A DNA stretch of 5,763 nt from an uncultured Rivibacter sp. Its GTDB lineage: Bacteria; Pseudomonadota; Gammaproteobacteria; Burkholderiales; Burkholderiaceae. Made by a program: the position numbers and the translations under genes. Each line of letters starts with the position of its first letter. Position 1 is the stretch's first letter. The notes below the pieces were generated by a model. It searched no databases. It had not been told where the DNA came from and saw nothing but the letters and a program-made list of their open reading frames with translations. The DNA lies in contig CAMLLU010000142.1 in NCBI GenBank assembly GCA_946480925.1, forward strand, positions 1-5,763, written 5' to 3'. Below are positions 5,169 through 5,763 of this stretch, one piece after another.

Positions 5169-5763
5169 ATGAGCAAGAAACACTTTCTCGAATTCGAGCA
5201 GCCCATCGCCGAACTCGAAACCAAGATCGACGAACTGCGCTACGTGCAGAACGAGTCAGCGGTCGACATCTCCGAAGAAATCGACCGTCTCAGCAAGAAG
5301 AGCCTGCAGCTCACCAAGGACATCTATTCCAGCCTGTCGCCCTGGCAGGTGACACAGATCGCGCGGCACCCGCAACGCCCTTACACGCTGGACTACGTGA
5401 ACGAGATCTTCACGGACTTCCAGGAGCTGCATGGCGATCGTGCGTTCGCTGACGACCTGTCCATCGTGGGCGGACTCGCCCGTTTCAACGGCCAGGCCTG
5501 TATGGTGATCGGCCATCAGAAAGGCCGCGATACGAAGGAGCGCGCCGCGCGCAACTTCGGCATGTCGAGGCCGGAGGGCTACCGCAAGGCTTTGCGGCTG
5601 ATGAAGCTGTCTGAGAAGTTCGGCCTGCCGGTGTTCACCTTCGTCGATACGCCCGGTGCCTACCCTGGGATCGGCGCAGAGGAGCGTGGCCAGTCGGAAG
5701 CCATCGGTCGCAACATCTTCGAGATGGCGCAGCTCGAAGTGCCCATCATCACCACCATCATCG
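5169..5763 (+). CDS. accA: Acetyl-CoA carboxylase carboxyltransferase subunit alpha, N-terminal part
   Basis: AccA pairs with AccD to transfer the carboxyl group from carboxybiotin to acetyl-CoA, giving malonyl-CoA, the first committed step of fatty acid synthesis in the cytosol. The window holds 198 complete codons of a family that is about 320 residues long. The N-terminus is the usual helical region beginning [11 protein letters not shown], followed by [41 protein letters not shown], and the crotonase-like core with [18 protein letters not shown] near residue 160 onward. The ATG at 5169 fits both the family start and the GGAAAGG 5 nt upstream. It lies 51 nt after the glycosylase stop, a gap with two small hairpins. 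Transcription may continue from cysS, since no separate promoter with a convincing -10 was found. The 3' end lies outside the window. Confidence 0.97.
   Translation, partial: MSKKHFLEFEQPIAELETKIDELRYVQNESAVDISEEIDRLSKKSLQLTKDIYSSLSPWQVTQIARHPQRPYTLDYVNEIFTDFQELHGDRAFADDLSIVGGLARFNGQACMVIGHQKGRDTKERAARNFGMSRPEGYRKALRLMKLSEKFGLPVFTFVDTPGAYPGIGAEERGQSEAIGRNIFEMAQLEVPIITTII

Noticed and set aside
4260..5183. 307-codon open frame antisense to the glycosylase gene
   Set aside because: The sense strand encodes a full HhH-GPD protein with its catalytic Asp. The antisense product has no family features and no ribosome binding site.

Overview
This is an ordinary stretch of chromosome from a GC-rich Gram-negative bacterium, and I find no new biological system in it. 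The protein sequences and gene content (lpxH, two tandem cyclophilins, cysS, an AlkA-like glycosylase, accA) suggest a betaproteobacterium of the order Burkholderiales, most likely Comamonadaceae or a close relative. That placement comes from recognising protein families and gene order, not from a search.

Layout. Two divergent gene clusters flank an intergenic region of about 380 bp (2678-3060). To the left, on the minus strand and read in the order ppiA, ppiB, lpxH, mtfA, is a tightly packed cluster. ppiA and ppiB are 1 nt apart, ppiB and lpxH are 8 nt apart, and lpxH and mtfA overlap by 4 nt (ATGA), so a single operon with translational coupling is likely. mtfA runs off the left edge, missing only its C-terminal end. 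To the right, on the plus strand, are cysS, then an HhH-GPD DNA glycosylase 8 nt downstream, then accA after a 51-nt gap. accA runs off the right edge after about 198 codons.

How the genes fit together. The left cluster joins protein folding (a periplasmic and a cytoplasmic peptidyl-prolyl isomerase), lipid A synthesis (LpxH, at the cytoplasmic face of the inner membrane) and a zinc peptidase of the MtfA family. The right cluster holds a core translation enzyme (CysRS), a base-excision repair glycosylase for alkylated bases, and the alpha carboxyltransferase subunit that starts fatty acid synthesis. These are mostly housekeeping functions and need not share a pathway.

Points worth a second look are modest. 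Small inverted repeats lie in the divergent intergenic region, including an imperfect 13-bp inverted pair bracketing the putative cysS promoter. Two hairpins occur in the accA leader, one of which could hide the ribosome binding site. The periplasmic cyclophilin has Asn at a usually aromatic position. The starts of lpxH and cysS are uncertain, and MtfA occurs here in an unusual setting. No tRNA, rRNA, CRISPR array, insertion sequence or convincing intrinsic terminator was seen.
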